Below are positions 1-6,248 of a stretch of DNA of 12,543 bases, piece after piece. The notes under the pieces were generated by a model. It saw only the letters and a program-made list of their open reading frames with translations. It had not been told where the DNA came from and searched no databases. Source of the DNA: JBDKJS01 sp039806065 (GTDB lineage: Bacteria > Bacteroidota > Bacteroidia > AKYH767-A > 2013-40CM-41-45); contig JBDKJS010000152.1 of the NCBI GenBank assembly GCA_039806065.1, positions 1 to 12,543 of the forward strand, read 5' to 3'. The position numbers and the translations under genes are program-made. The stretch's first letter is position 1; every line of letters begins with the position of its first letter.

Positions 1-342
1 ATTTGGAATAGCGAGCCTGTTGAAGTTTTAGGTGAGAAAACCGTTACGGGAATAAGGATAAGAAATACCACGACCCAAGAATTGAATGATTTGGCAGTGA
101 CTGGATTTTTTGTGGCTATTGGCCACACCCCAAATACAACCATTTTTGGAAATTGGTTAGATAAAGATGAAACTGGTTATCTCATAACACAATCAGGCAG
201 TACACGCACAAATATACCAGGGGTTTTTGCTTGTGGTGATGTGGCAGATAAAATATATCGCCAAGCGGTAACCGCAGCAGGTAGCGGTTGTATGGCAGCC
301 ATTGATGCTGAAAGATATTTAAGCGCATTGCATGCCCATTAA
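1..342 (+). CDS. trxB: Thioredoxin reductase, C-terminal part (5' end outside window)
   Basis: This is the C-terminal 113 residues of an NADPH-dependent flavoprotein disulfide reductase, which passes electrons from NADPH through FAD to thioredoxin in the cytoplasm. The frame is open from base 1. Visible family signatures are FVAIGHTPNT (about fragment residues 38-47), the FAD-contacting ACGDVAD (about 77-83) following TNIPGVF, and the terminal block from YRQAV through AAGSGCMAA to DAERYL (about 87-108). These match the end of low-molecular-weight TrxB closely. The redox CxxC and the first nucleotide-binding fold lie upstream of the window, so activity cannot be judged here. The stop at 340-342 lies inside the start of the next gene, so the two are probably co-transcribed and translationally coupled. 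A relative such as ferredoxin-NADP reductase is less likely because the final block is TrxB-specific. Confidence 0.93.
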   Translation: MWNSEPVEVLGEKTVTGIRIRNTTTQELNDLAVTGFFVAIGHTPNTTIFGNWLDKDETGYLITQSGSTRTNIPGVFACGDVADKIYRQAVTAAGSGCMAAIDAERYLSALHAH

Positions 343-604
343 TAGCAGTGAAATATTTTGGAGAACAGTGAATGATTCGCTGTATGCTGAAATAGTATTT
401 AAAGATTTCAAGCAAGCTATATCATTCATAAATGCCATAGCAGTGATTGCCGAAGAAATGGACCACCATCCACAATGGAGCAATTGCTACAATAGGGTTG
501 AAATCAAATTGACTACACACAGCGCAGGCAATAAAATTACTGATAAAGACCGCCAAATGGCGGCCGCCATAGAAGAGTTATATCTATCGCACAATCAAGC
601 CTGA
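332..604 (+). CDS. phhB: Pterin-4a-carbinolamine dehydratase (4a-hydroxytetrahydrobiopterin dehydratase)
   Basis: A 90-residue protein of the PCD/DCoH family, which dehydrates 4a-hydroxytetrahydropterin so that the pterin cofactor of aromatic amino acid hydroxylases can be recycled. The signature lies at residues 41-73: EEMDHHPQW, then YN at 53-54, TTH at 61-63 and D71/D73. The three family histidines are H45, H46 and H63, with the second-to-third spacing of 17 seen in the mammalian enzyme (from memory: H62 and H79). Length is typical. The ATG at 332 overlaps the end of trxB by 11 bases, and the stop shares one base with the next start (TGATG), so the gene is the middle of a coupled operon. 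No phenylalanine hydroxylase gene is in the window. PCD homologues without one may have another pterin-linked role. Family identity is secure; the physiological role here is inferred. Confidence 0.92.
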   Translation: MPINSSEIFWRTVNDSLYAEIVFKDFKQAISFINAIAVIAEEMDHHPQWSNCYNRVEIKLTTHSAGNKITDKDRQMAAAIEELYLSHNQA

Positions 605-1938
605 TGGAACCCATACCTCTCCCTTCAGGATTTTTACAAGAACACTGCAGCCTTCCCCAACAGGAGAAAATAAAATTAGCCGAGTCGCTAGATAAAGAAT
701 ATCCTATAGGAATTCGCAAGCATCCCTTCAAAAAACTACCGTTCGTACATACAACTCCAATACCATGGTGTGCTCAAGGAGCTTATCTGTTGCAAAAGCA
801 AAATTTTGCATTAGATCCTTTTTGGCATGCGGGTCACTACTATGTTCAAGAGCCTTCAAGTATGGTTTTAGAGCAAGTCATCAATCAGTTATCATTGAAT
901 AAAAATCCCATTGTGGCTTTAGATGCTTGTGCAGCACCAGGTGGTAAAAGCACTCACCTAATCAGTTTGCTTCATCACGAATCAGTTTTATGGTGTAATG
1001 AAGTTAGCAAATCACGATCGCTAATTTTGCAGGAGAATATGGTTAAGTGGGGATTTGCGAATCAAATAATTACAAACAATCCTGTTTCGAGATTTAAAAA
1101 ATTAGAGCAAAATTTTAATCTTATTTTAGTGGATGCACCTTGTAGTGGTGAGGGAATGTTTAGGAAAGACAGGCAATCTAGGCTAGAATGGAGTGGTGCT
1201 TCAGTGGCGCATTGTTCCCAAAGGCAGCAAGACATACTAAGCGATTTAATGCCCGCACTCGCACCAGATGGAATTTTGATTTATTCAACTTGTACATTTA
1301 ATGAGGTTGAAAATGAAGGCACAGTAAAATGGCTTTTAAGTAATTATAATTTGGGCGAAGTTAAAATAAACACACAGCACCTGCCTGGGTTGGAAGCAGG
1401 ATCTTATGGCTATCATTGCTATCCACATAAGTTTGCTGGCGAAGGATTTTATTTTGCTGTATTACAAAATCAAGGAGGCGTACCAAGAACCAAACGAAAG
1501 GAGAAGCCCCAATCCTCCATGGCTAGTCATGTTAGGGAATATGTAAAATCTCACTTTAATGATGTGACTGGAGTAATGTCGCACTTTGAAAATTTTAATT
1601 TGGTAAACGAAGCCGTACTTCAACAACTAAGATTATTTAAAGATCAATTTTATTTTATAAATGCAGGCATAGCAATAGCATCACAGAAAGGGAATAGAAT
1701 AGTACCTCATCCTCATGCAGCCTTTTCGCATCAGTTGAAGGGTGATGTGTTTGATTGTATCTTCTTAGATCATTTGCAGGCTTTGGCATTTTTAAGGAAG
1801 CAACCAATTGGAAGTGTTGAAAGTGAAAATGGTTATAAATTGGTTTTACATGAGCAAGCTCACCTAGGTTTTATAAATGTAATTGGAACTAGGTATAACA
1901 ATTATTTTCCTGATGAGTGGAGGCTAAGGCTCCAATAA
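604..1938 (+). CDS. rsmF: RsmF/NOL1-NOP2-Sun family rRNA (cytosine-C5) methyltransferase
   Basis: A 444-residue SAM-dependent m5C RNA methyltransferase, probably acting on 16S rRNA as E. coli RsmF (YebU) does. The N-terminal part (about 1-100) includes HAGHYYVQEPSSM. The Rossmann catalytic domain carries the SAM loop LDACAAPGGK (106-115), the motif IV segment VDAPCSGEGMF (176-186, C180 being the product-release cysteine) and the motif VI segment YSTCTFN (227-233, C230 being the expected nucleophile). Residues from about 330 to the end form the RsmF-type C-terminal RNA-binding region, including the block around KGDVFDCIFLDH and the tail ending FPDEWRLRL. The ATG overlaps the previous stop by one base, so it is co-translated with phhB. 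The exact target cytosine cannot be read from sequence, so an rRNA target other than C1407 or a tRNA target remains possible. Confidence 0.92.
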   Translation: MEPIPLPSGFLQEHCSLPQQEKIKLAESLDKEYPIGIRKHPFKKLPFVHTTPIPWCAQGAYLLQKQNFALDPFWHAGHYYVQEPSSMVLEQVINQLSLNKNPIVALDACAAPGGKSTHLISLLHHESVLWCNEVSKSRSLILQENMVKWGFANQIITNNPVSRFKKLEQNFNLILVDAPCSGEGMFRKDRQSRLEWSGASVAHCSQRQQDILSDLMPALAPDGILIYSTCTFNEVENEGTVKWLLSNYNLGEVKINTQHLPGLEAGSYGYHCYPHKFAGEGFYFAVLQNQGGVPRTKRKEKPQSSMASHVREYVKSHFNDVTGVMSHFENFNLVNEAVLQQLRLFKDQFYFINAGIAIASQKGNRIVPHPHAAFSHQLKGDVFDCIFLDHLQALAFLRKQPIGSVESENGYKLVLHEQAHLGFINVIGTRYNNYFPDEWRLRLQ

Positions 1939-2002
1939 AAAGGATAGAGAAGCCTAGACGAAGGCACATAAATACTGCTAATGCTTTTTGTCGAAGCTAT
2001 AT

Positions 2003-2710
2003 CTAAAAGCCAAAGCTCAAAAGAGATTGCCGGTATTCAAATCCATTTAAAATGGTAACCTGTCCGGTAAATGATCGCAGTGTTAAGCTATCAGCTTGTT
2101 TAAATATCATTCCCGTTTTAAATGCGTAGATCTCTTTTTTATAAATACGATTGATAATACTCGAAAAATCATTTTGGATCACTGCTACAGATGAATCAAA
2201 GGAGAGATTGTTAATTTCTATGGGTAGGTGGATACTTTCATACCGATACTCTTCTGGTTGTAAAATATTCTTGGCGTTTCCGTTCCATATACTATTTAAT
2301 TTTATAGGGAAAGATAGCTTTATAAATCTATAATTATCTTCTACTCGTTCCGCATTTTGAAGATTTAGTTTCGCTACCCAAATATTAATAAACTGCCAAG
2401 GGAGGCTATCGGACAGCCTTTTATACCTGCTTATTCGGTAGCTTAAGGTTCCTTCTCCATCAATAAATGAGCTGTCAATTTGCTCTTTTAGTTCATAAGA
2501 ATATAAAATAGTACTGTCTGTAGCCGGCACATTGTTGTCATCAGCATCAGTATGAACTATACTATCGCATTGATAGATCCAAAACCTATTATTTTCAAGC
2601 GGGAAATAGTCATAAAGATTATAATTTTCAGGGGCACTATTTTGGTCTTTGCTACACGCGGTTAGCAATAGTAAGGTAATAATAGCTATGTTCTGAAACT
2701 TACTAAACAT
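2003..2710 (-). CDS. Hypothetical lipoprotein, second gene of a two-gene unit
   Basis: A 235-residue protein I do not recognise. It begins with a short hydrophobic segment and a lipobox LTAC with the lipidated cysteine at C19, so it should be exported and lipid-anchored. The residues after the cysteine (S-K-D-Q) loosely resemble the lysine-acidic surface-export signals described for Bacteroidota lipoproteins, so surface exposure is possible but unproven. The mature part is rich in aromatics and beta-prone segments, for example YFPLENNRFWIYQCDS near residues 35-50, an opening seen in several Bacteroidota lipoproteins of unknown role. The ATG at 2708-2710 lies 23 bases after the stop of the DUF4249-like gene on the same strand, so the two probably share a transcript. 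It converges on the rsmF gene, with 64 bases between stops and no convincing terminator. Confidence 0.8.
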   Translation of the reverse strand: MFSKFQNIAIITLLLLTACSKDQNSAPENYNLYDYFPLENNRFWIYQCDSIVHTDADDNNVPATDSTILYSYELKEQIDSSFIDGEGTLSYRISRYKRLSDSLPWQFINIWVAKLNLQNAERVEDNYRFIKLSFPIKLNSIWNGNAKNILQPEEYRYESIHLPIEINNLSFDSSVAVIQNDFSSIINRIYKKEIYAFKTGMIFKQADSLTLRSFTGQVTILNGFEYRQSLLSFGF

Positions 2711-2733
2711 GAATACATAGGTTCAACAAACAA

Positions 2734-3765
2734 TCAGTTAACGAAGTTTAAATTTCCAGTAAAATATCCATCAGTGAGTGTATCAATTGATTGGGCATTT
2801 AAATTTTTGAATACTGAATAGGAGTATAGGCTTGTAAAAATGCCTATACCATTATTTACGTTTGTAAAAAGCGGTTTTTCTTGAACTAATGTGGTGGAAG
2901 TTTCATTTAGGAAATTATATAAATACCAATCTTCAGTACCTCCATAAAAGATAAATTCCAAAGGTCTGAAACCGATGGGTAGTGAGTCAATTCTGCGAAT
3001 TTTGTCAGGGTCATTGCGAACTGTATTTCCCACTATTTCATAAAATTTTGGTCTAAACAAATTGAAATCAATAGAAGTTAGTGAAAAATCATTGCTCACT
3101 ACTTCAGGAAAATCCCAATCAATGGTTTTGTATTCTTGTGCACCCGTGCTTAGACTTATTTCTCGATAATGAAATCTGAGCGTGAAGTCGTAAACCTTGG
3201 TATTGACAGATGGTGCGTTTCTAATTCTAACTGATTGTTGAGTAGCCATATTAAAATCTAAAGCGCTGCTAGGGGTAAGAATGTTGGGCCTGCTTTGCAT
3301 CAAGGTAGTGGCGGTAACCAAATTTCCTGATTTTAAATTTTTGATATGGATGGTAAGTTTACTTTCACCATCTAATGGTAGATTGCCTCTAAAGATGTAA
3401 AGTAAATTTTGTTGGTTATAAAATATTCCTGGTTCTTTTACCAATACGGTAGTGGTATCAAAGTAACCTAGACTAGGAATAGCTACCGGAGTAGAATCTT
3501 CTCTAAAATTATTTCGTGTGCGTTCTACCCAAATTTCCAAATCTGATATTGGATAGGTGGTAGAGTCTTTCTGTTGTGCCATTACTAAGGTATTTCCTTC
3601 GCCAAGAAAAGCCCTATTCACTTTAATATAATTGATGGAGTCTGTGCAGCTCACAAATCCATAAACCACCATGGTTTCTTTGTAAGGGGCTATGGTGGTG
3701 AAATCAGTTTCGCAACCAGCGAACAAAAAACCAATAATGATCCAAGATAAAAGTTTTTTTAGCAT
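2734..3765 (-). CDS. DUF4249-like lipoprotein
   Basis: A 343-residue exported lipoprotein, similar by eye to the DUF4249 family of Bacteroidota. These are envelope lipoproteins often encoded next to a TonB-dependent receptor with a carboxypeptidase-regulatory-like domain; their biochemical role is unknown. The N-terminus is a signal peptide with lipobox FAGC (C18 counted from the ATG). An early YGFVSCTDSINYIKVNRA stretch and a late NNGIGIFTS motif are the DUF4249-like landmarks. The frame extends to a TTG at 3768, but I prefer the ATG at 3763-3765: it gives a normal signal peptide and lies 5 bases after a TAnnTTTG promoter box, which would put the TTG upstream of or at the transcript start. 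It leads the unit with the 2003-2710 lipoprotein. No TonB receptor gene is nearby. Family assignment is moderate; the exported lipoprotein call is strong. Confidence 0.78.
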   Translation of the reverse strand: MLKKLLSWIIIGFLFAGCETDFTTIAPYKETMVVYGFVSCTDSINYIKVNRAFLGEGNTLVMAQQKDSTTYPISDLEIWVERTRNNFREDSTPVAIPSLGYFDTTTVLVKEPGIFYNQQNLLYIFRGNLPLDGESKLTIHIKNLKSGNLVTATTLMQSRPNILTPSSALDFNMATQQSVRIRNAPSVNTKVYDFTLRFHYREISLSTGAQEYKTIDWDFPEVVSNDFSLTSIDFNLFRPKFYEIVGNTVRNDPDKIRRIDSLPIGFRPLEFIFYGGTEDWYLYNFLNETSTTLVQEKPLFTNVNNGIGIFTSLYSYSVFKNLNAQSIDTLTDGYFTGNLNFVN

Positions 3766-3770
3766 CAAAG

Positions 3771-3800
3771 CAAAGTTACAATATTATCTCTTTCATTCAA
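3771..3800 (-). promoter_or_regulatory. Bacteroidota-type promoter for the lipoprotein unit
   Basis: On the minus strand, TAACTTTG (3778-3771) matches the Bacteroidota -7 consensus TAnnTTTG at every fixed position. A TTG (3800-3798) sits 19 bases upstream, the expected place for the -33 element. The box ends 5 bases before the ATG at 3765, so transcription would begin at or next to the start codon, implying a leaderless mRNA. No ribosome binding site is visible, which agrees. Consensus match is seen; activity is inferred. Confidence 0.62.
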
Positions 3801-3808
3801 GTATTTTA

Positions 3809-3816
3809 TAGCTTTG
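3809..3816 (+). promoter_or_regulatory. Bacteroidota -7 box for the secreted protein/panB unit
   Basis: TAGCTTTG matches TAnnTTTG at every fixed position and ends 5 bases before the ATG at 3822, the same distance as in the divergent gene. I see no clear TTG at the -33 distance, so the promoter may be weaker or need an activator. A leaderless transcript is implied. The opposing promoter's -33 element lies only 9 bases to the left, so RNA polymerase could probably not occupy both at once. Confidence 0.5.
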
Positions 3817-3821
3817 CCAGT

Positions 3822-4670
3822 ATGCTGAAACACCTTTTGCAAATTGTATTACTGTTAAACCAAGTGCAGGCCACAGCAGCCGTAGATTCAATATGGCATT
3901 GTAAAGACAATTTTACCAATAATGATGCTGGTTGGCCAATAAAAAGCGATCAGTACAATCTTTTTGTAGTACAAGATAGTCAGCTTTATTTATCCAGAGT
4001 GGATGCTAAGGAATCAGGATTGGTACTAGCTAAGGTTCATCCATTACTGACAGATGTAGATGTTCGGGCTAGGTTTAGTTGGGCAAGCGATCTGCGAACA
4101 GCATCATTTGGGCTGGCAGTCATGGTGAATGTGGCCAATGGAACGGGTATCTTAATTGAAGTAAACAATTATCCAGCCTATCGGGTGCGCTATGCCGATG
4201 GCAAAGGCTATCGATTAATAACGGGGCGTGGCTCTGCATCAGGTTGGGTCAATTTTAAAGCAGTAAGGAAGCGAAACTCATGGCATGAAATGCGAGTGAA
4301 GAGTAATAAAGGAAACTATGAGGTTTATATAGATCAACAGTTGATAGGCACTTTTACCTTATTCGAATTAAAGGATGGAAAAACAGGATTGATTATTGGA
4401 GCACAAAGTGCAGTGCAGGTAAGTGAATTTGGGATTACAGGAACCCTAAAGGAAGTGGCGGCCTATGACCCTATTGAAGAACAACAAAATGAATGGGAGC
4501 AAGAACATAAATTGTTACGTGAAAAGGCAGATAGTTTAACCAAGGTAATCCAAGAACTCAAACAAGGCGAGCAACAGTTGATAGATTCAATACACTATAT
4601 TTACAGGCATTATTGGATGCGAAAAAAAACCAACGTAGAACTAAAATACAAGTCAAATAAATCAAAATAA
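3822..4670 (+). CDS. Secreted jelly-roll-like domain protein with C-terminal coiled coil
   Basis: A 282-residue exported protein. Residues 1-20 form a signal peptide (hydrophobic core LLQIVLLL, plausible cleavage after ATAA). Residues about 24-210 read as a beta-sandwich of the concanavalin/LamG-like or DUF1080-like type: DNFTNNDAGWPI near 29-40, repeated amphipathic beta strands such as YEVYIDQQLIGTF (167-179), and GKTGLIIG (186-193), a pattern common in Bacteroidota carbohydrate-binding or glycoside-hydrolase-like modules. Residues about 215-257 are a charged helix likely to form a coiled coil, followed by a strongly basic tail (RKKTNVELKYKSNKSK). I see no catalytic residues that fix an activity, so binding or scaffolding is as likely as hydrolysis. 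panB starts 18 bases downstream and is probably co-transcribed. The stop lies inside a short tandem repeat. Confidence 0.75.
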   Translation: MLKHLLQIVLLLNQVQATAAVDSIWHCKDNFTNNDAGWPIKSDQYNLFVVQDSQLYLSRVDAKESGLVLAKVHPLLTDVDVRARFSWASDLRTASFGLAVMVNVANGTGILIEVNNYPAYRVRYADGKGYRLITGRGSASGWVNFKAVRKRNSWHEMRVKSNKGNYEVYIDQQLIGTFTLFELKDGKTGLIIGAQSAVQVSEFGITGTLKEVAAYDPIEEQQNEWEQEHKLLREKADSLTKVIQELKQGEQQLIDSIHYIYRHYWMRKKTNVELKYKSNKSK

Positions 4671-4680
4671 ATCAAAATAA
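4651..4680 (+). repeat. Short tandem repeat, 10-base unit, about three copies
   Basis: Two perfect copies of ATCAAAATAA (4661-4670 and 4671-4680) follow a degenerate 9-10 base copy (4651-4660). The array spans the last codons and stop of the upstream gene and ends 8 bases before the panB ATG. A change in copy number would alter the basic tail of the upstream protein and the spacing to panB. It may simply be slippage in AT-rich sequence. Confidence 0.7.
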
Positions 4681-4688
4681 ATTGTACC

Positions 4689-5507
4689 ATGTCCATAGCT
4701 AAATCCGAAGAAAAAAAAATTACTACTAATACGCTCCAAGAAATGAAAAAGCGAGGGGAGAAAATCAGTATGCTCACTGCTTATGATTTTTCGTTTGCCC
4801 GAATCCTTGATGCTGCTGGGATAGACGTTCTATTAGTGGGCGATAGTGCTAGCAATGTGATGGCCGGCCATGAAACCACCCTGCCGATCACGTTAGATCA
4901 AATGATCTATCATGCATCAGCAGTGGTACGAGCAGTTCAGCGAGCACTTGTGGTAGTTGACCTTCCATTTGGTAGTTATCAAGGTAATAGTAAGGAGGCA
5001 TTGAATAGTGCCATCAGGATCATGAAAGAGTCAGGTGCCCATGCTGTGAAACTCGAAGGTGGTAGAGAGGTAAGGGAATCAATAGAGCGTATTTTAAGTG
5101 CCGGTGTACCGGTTATGGGTCATCTGGGATTAACACCTCAATCTATTTATAAATTCGGAACTTATGTGGTGAGGGCTAAGGAAGAAGAAGAGGCAAAGAG
5201 ATTAATAGAAGATGCTAAAATGCTTGACGATATTGGTTGTTTTGGAATAGTGCTCGAAAAAATTCCTGCTGCATTAGCGGCTCGCGTAAGTAAAATGGTG
5301 GATGTTCCTATAATTGGTATTGGAGCTGGGCCTGATGTGGATGGGCAAGTATTGGTCTTGCATGATATGTTAGGAATTACGCATGAATTTAATCCTAGAT
5401 TTTTAAGAAGATATGCCACTTTATATGATGAAATTATTAAAGCCACAGCCAATTACATAGCAGATGTAAAGGGGCAAAAATTTCCAACAGGGAAAGAGAG
5501 TTATTAA
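4689..5507 (+). CDS. panB: 3-methyl-2-oxobutanoate hydroxymethyltransferase (ketopantoate hydroxymethyltransferase)
   Basis: A 272-residue cytoplasmic enzyme that transfers a hydroxymethyl group from 5,10-methylenetetrahydrofolate to 2-oxoisovalerate, the first committed step of pantothenate and coenzyme A synthesis. The TIM-barrel motifs are all present: LTAYDFSFA (29-37), VGDSASNVMAGHETTLPI (50-67), DLPFGSY (91-97), VKLEGG (120-125), PVMGHLGLTPQS (141-152) and IGIGAGPDVDGQVLVLHD (209-226). Metal ligands are D52, D91 and E123, and the catalytic glutamate is E190 (VLEKIP), by alignment with the E. coli enzyme from memory. Length is normal. The ATG at 4689 is 18 bases after the upstream stop and has no Shine-Dalgarno sequence. 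No panC or panD is nearby. An A9 run near codons 8-10 is in frame. Confidence 0.97.
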   Translation: MSIAKSEEKKITTNTLQEMKKRGEKISMLTAYDFSFARILDAAGIDVLLVGDSASNVMAGHETTLPITLDQMIYHASAVVRAVQRALVVVDLPFGSYQGNSKEALNSAIRIMKESGAHAVKLEGGREVRESIERILSAGVPVMGHLGLTPQSIYKFGTYVVRAKEEEEAKRLIEDAKMLDDIGCFGIVLEKIPAALAARVSKMVDVPIIGIGAGPDVDGQVLVLHDMLGITHEFNPRFLRRYATLYDEIIKATANYIADVKGQKFPTGKESY

Positions 5508-5520
5508 TTAGCAAGAACGG

Positions 5521-5535
5521 CAAGTGTAACACTTG
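5521..5535. promoter_or_regulatory. Perfect 7-1-7 palindrome, possible operator
   Basis: CAAGTGT and ACACTTG flank a single central A, giving a perfect 15-base inverted repeat 14 bases after the panB stop and about 106 bases before the GNAT start. A one-base centre cannot form an RNA hairpin loop, so a binding site for a dimeric regulator is more likely than a terminator. No regulator gene lies beside it. The palindrome is seen; the function is a guess. Confidence 0.35.
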
Positions 5536-5641
5536 AAGCTGCTTTTATGCCAGGATCAATTTTTTTATGCGGGAGATTTTTTGAATTCACCATGCATTTC
5601 AGAAGGCCAATTTTTTAATTATCATTTTTAAAGTACAAAAT

Positions 5642-6172
5642 TTGCATTTTAATTTAGAAACAGCAAGAACACAGTTAAGACCTTTATCCAAGGATGATAC
5701 TGCATTTATTTTCGAGCTATTAAATAGCCCGGGTTGGATTCAGTTCATTGGCGATAGAAAGGTTCATACCCTTTCCGATGCTGAAAATTATTTAGATAAG
5801 ATTTTAAGCAACAAATCTTTTTTTTACAGTGTTATCTATGCCAAGCAAGATCAGCAGCCCATAGGTGTAATTACATTTTTATACCGTCAAAAGCATGATG
5901 ATCCTGATTTGGGTTTTGCCCTGCTACCTTTTTTTATGGGAAAGGGTTATGCTTATGAGGCAGCTGCAAGTTATTTAGCTGCTCTTGGCATGGCTGTTCC
6001 TGGCATTAAAGTTACAGGTATCACCCTCCCCAATAATCATTCATCCATTCGTCTTCTTGTAAAGTTAGGGATGCAATTTGAGAGAAATCTGATGAATGGA
6101 AATGAACTATTACACTGCTACAGTATGTCATTATTGAACAGACAAAGGCCATCAACCAAGGAGGAAATTTAA
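5642..6172 (+). CDS. GNAT-family N-acetyltransferase, RimJ/RimL-like
   Basis: A 176-residue acetyl-CoA-dependent acyltransferase of the RimJ/RimL type, which modifies protein N-termini or small amines; the substrate cannot be told. It opens with ETARTQLRPLSKDD (6-19), the usual first strand of the family, then LLNSPGWIQFIGDR (26-39). The acetyl-CoA loop is GFALLPFFMGKGYAYEA (91-107), with G100, G102 and A104 in the GxGxA positions. The C-terminal N-x-S-x-x-x-L-x-x-x-L-G pattern (NNHSSIRLLVKLGM, 131-144) is also standard. The frame has no ATG at its 5' end: a stop occurs at 5582-5584 and the first plausible initiator is the TTG at 5642, which gives a family-typical N-terminus. A T8 run at 5818-5825 is read in frame. 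It converges with comM, with 71 bases between stops. Confidence 0.87.
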   Translation: MHFNLETARTQLRPLSKDDTAFIFELLNSPGWIQFIGDRKVHTLSDAENYLDKILSNKSFFYSVIYAKQDQQPIGVITFLYRQKHDDPDLGFALLPFFMGKGYAYEAAASYLAALGMAVPGIKVTGITLPNNHSSIRLLVKLGMQFERNLMNGNELLHCYSMSLLNRQRPSTKEEI

Positions 6173-6222
6173 ATTCAGGGTAAATTTATATTTTATAGGG
6201 AAGTCAAACTTTTATATATTTA

Positions 6223-6248
6223 GTTAATTGCCATTATTTGTAATTAAC
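6223..6248. terminator. Possible bidirectional hairpin between convergent genes
   Basis: GTTAATTGC (6223-6231) can pair with GTAATTAAC (6240-6248) over nine positions, including one G-U, around an 8-base loop. It lies between the GNAT and comM stops and overlaps the comM stop codon. The stem is AT-rich and neither side is followed by a clear run of U, so termination activity is uncertain. Confidence 0.3.

Noticed and set aside
1957..1992. Possible terminator hairpin between rsmF and the lipoprotein unit
   Set aside because: The stem needs a bulge and several G-U pairs, the loop is 15 bases long, and no U run follows on either strand.
3766..3768. TTG as the start of the DUF4249-like gene
   Set aside because: An ATG follows immediately, and the TTG lies upstream of the transcript start predicted from the TAACTTTG box.
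5162..5452. 96-codon minus-strand open frame
   Set aside because: Antisense to conserved panB motifs; low-complexity product rich in Ser, Ile and Ala.
5818..5825. T8 run in the GNAT gene as a frameshift site
   Set aside because: The frame is intact through the run and the family motifs continue normally after it.
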